DNA from: JBKGYG01 sp046546235
Lineage (GTDB): Bacteria; Bacillota; Clostridia; Lachnospirales; DSM-24629
NCBI GenBank assembly: GCA_046546235.1
Contig: JBKGYG010000084.1
Coordinates: 1-5,186, forward strand
Direction of reading: 5' to 3'
Length of the DNA: 5,186 nt
This document shows positions 5,151-5,186 of this stretch, piece by piece. How positions within the stretch are numbered: position 1 is the first letter of the stretch; every line of letters begins with the position of its first letter. The notes under the pieces were generated by a model that was given only the letters and a program-made list of their open reading frames with translations, did no database searches and was not told the origin of the DNA. The position numbers and the translations under genes are program-made.

Positions 5151-5186
5151 AATATACCAATAATTTTGTGCAGTAATTGAGAGGTA

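Noticed and set aside
5151..5186. Start of another gene at the right edge
   Set aside because: GAGAGG near the end could be a ribosome binding site, but no start codon or reading frame is visible before the window ends.

Overview
This is a low-GC, AT-rich stretch of chromosome, most likely from a spore-forming anaerobe of the class Clostridia (Bacillota). The reasons are the strong GGAGG-type ribosome binding sites, a DUF1657 protein (a family I associate with SpoVA/sporulation loci), a Crp/Fnr regulator with clostridial-style features, and a cysteine-rich ferredoxin-like protein typical of strict anaerobes. No mobile-element gene, rRNA, tRNA or CRISPR array is visible.

Layout. Positions 1-75 hold two tandem copies of a 38-bp unit, each able to form a hairpin. 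A pyruvate kinase gene (220-1635, +) has its own extended -10 promoter and ends at a perfect 9-bp hairpin. That hairpin also serves the convergent small gene on the minus strand (DUF1657, 1669-1878), which has a very strong ribosome binding site and a candidate forespore (sigma-G-type) promoter. A 272-bp divergent intergenic region leads to a two-gene envelope operon: lemA (2151-2714, +) and an overlapping gene for a secreted or membrane-anchored TPM-domain protein (about 2704-3462, +). Convergent to that is a Crp/Fnr-family regulator (3595-4275, -). It is transcribed divergently from a 239-residue ferredoxin-like protein (4380-5099, +) that ends in a strong 16-bp terminator hairpin. The last 36 bases contain no recognisable feature. 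Positions 75-130 hold nothing I can identify.

How the genes work together. Pyruvate kinase is central glycolysis and stands alone here. LemA and the TPM protein are a commonly paired envelope set. The most interesting part is the regulator/ferredoxin pair. A perfect palindrome (GGTAAC-N4-GTTACC) sits between them. It is centred exactly at -41.5 from the predicted start of the ferredoxin transcript, the classic class II activator position. It also lies just downstream of the predicted start of the regulator's own transcript, the classic autorepressor position. This suggests a compact redox or nitrosative-stress switch in which one site activates the ferredoxin gene and represses the regulator. 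The ferredoxin-like protein has one complete [4Fe-4S] motif, a second motif lacking one cysteine, and a C-terminal domain with five further cysteines in the polypeptide after the clusters. Its biochemical job is unknown to me.
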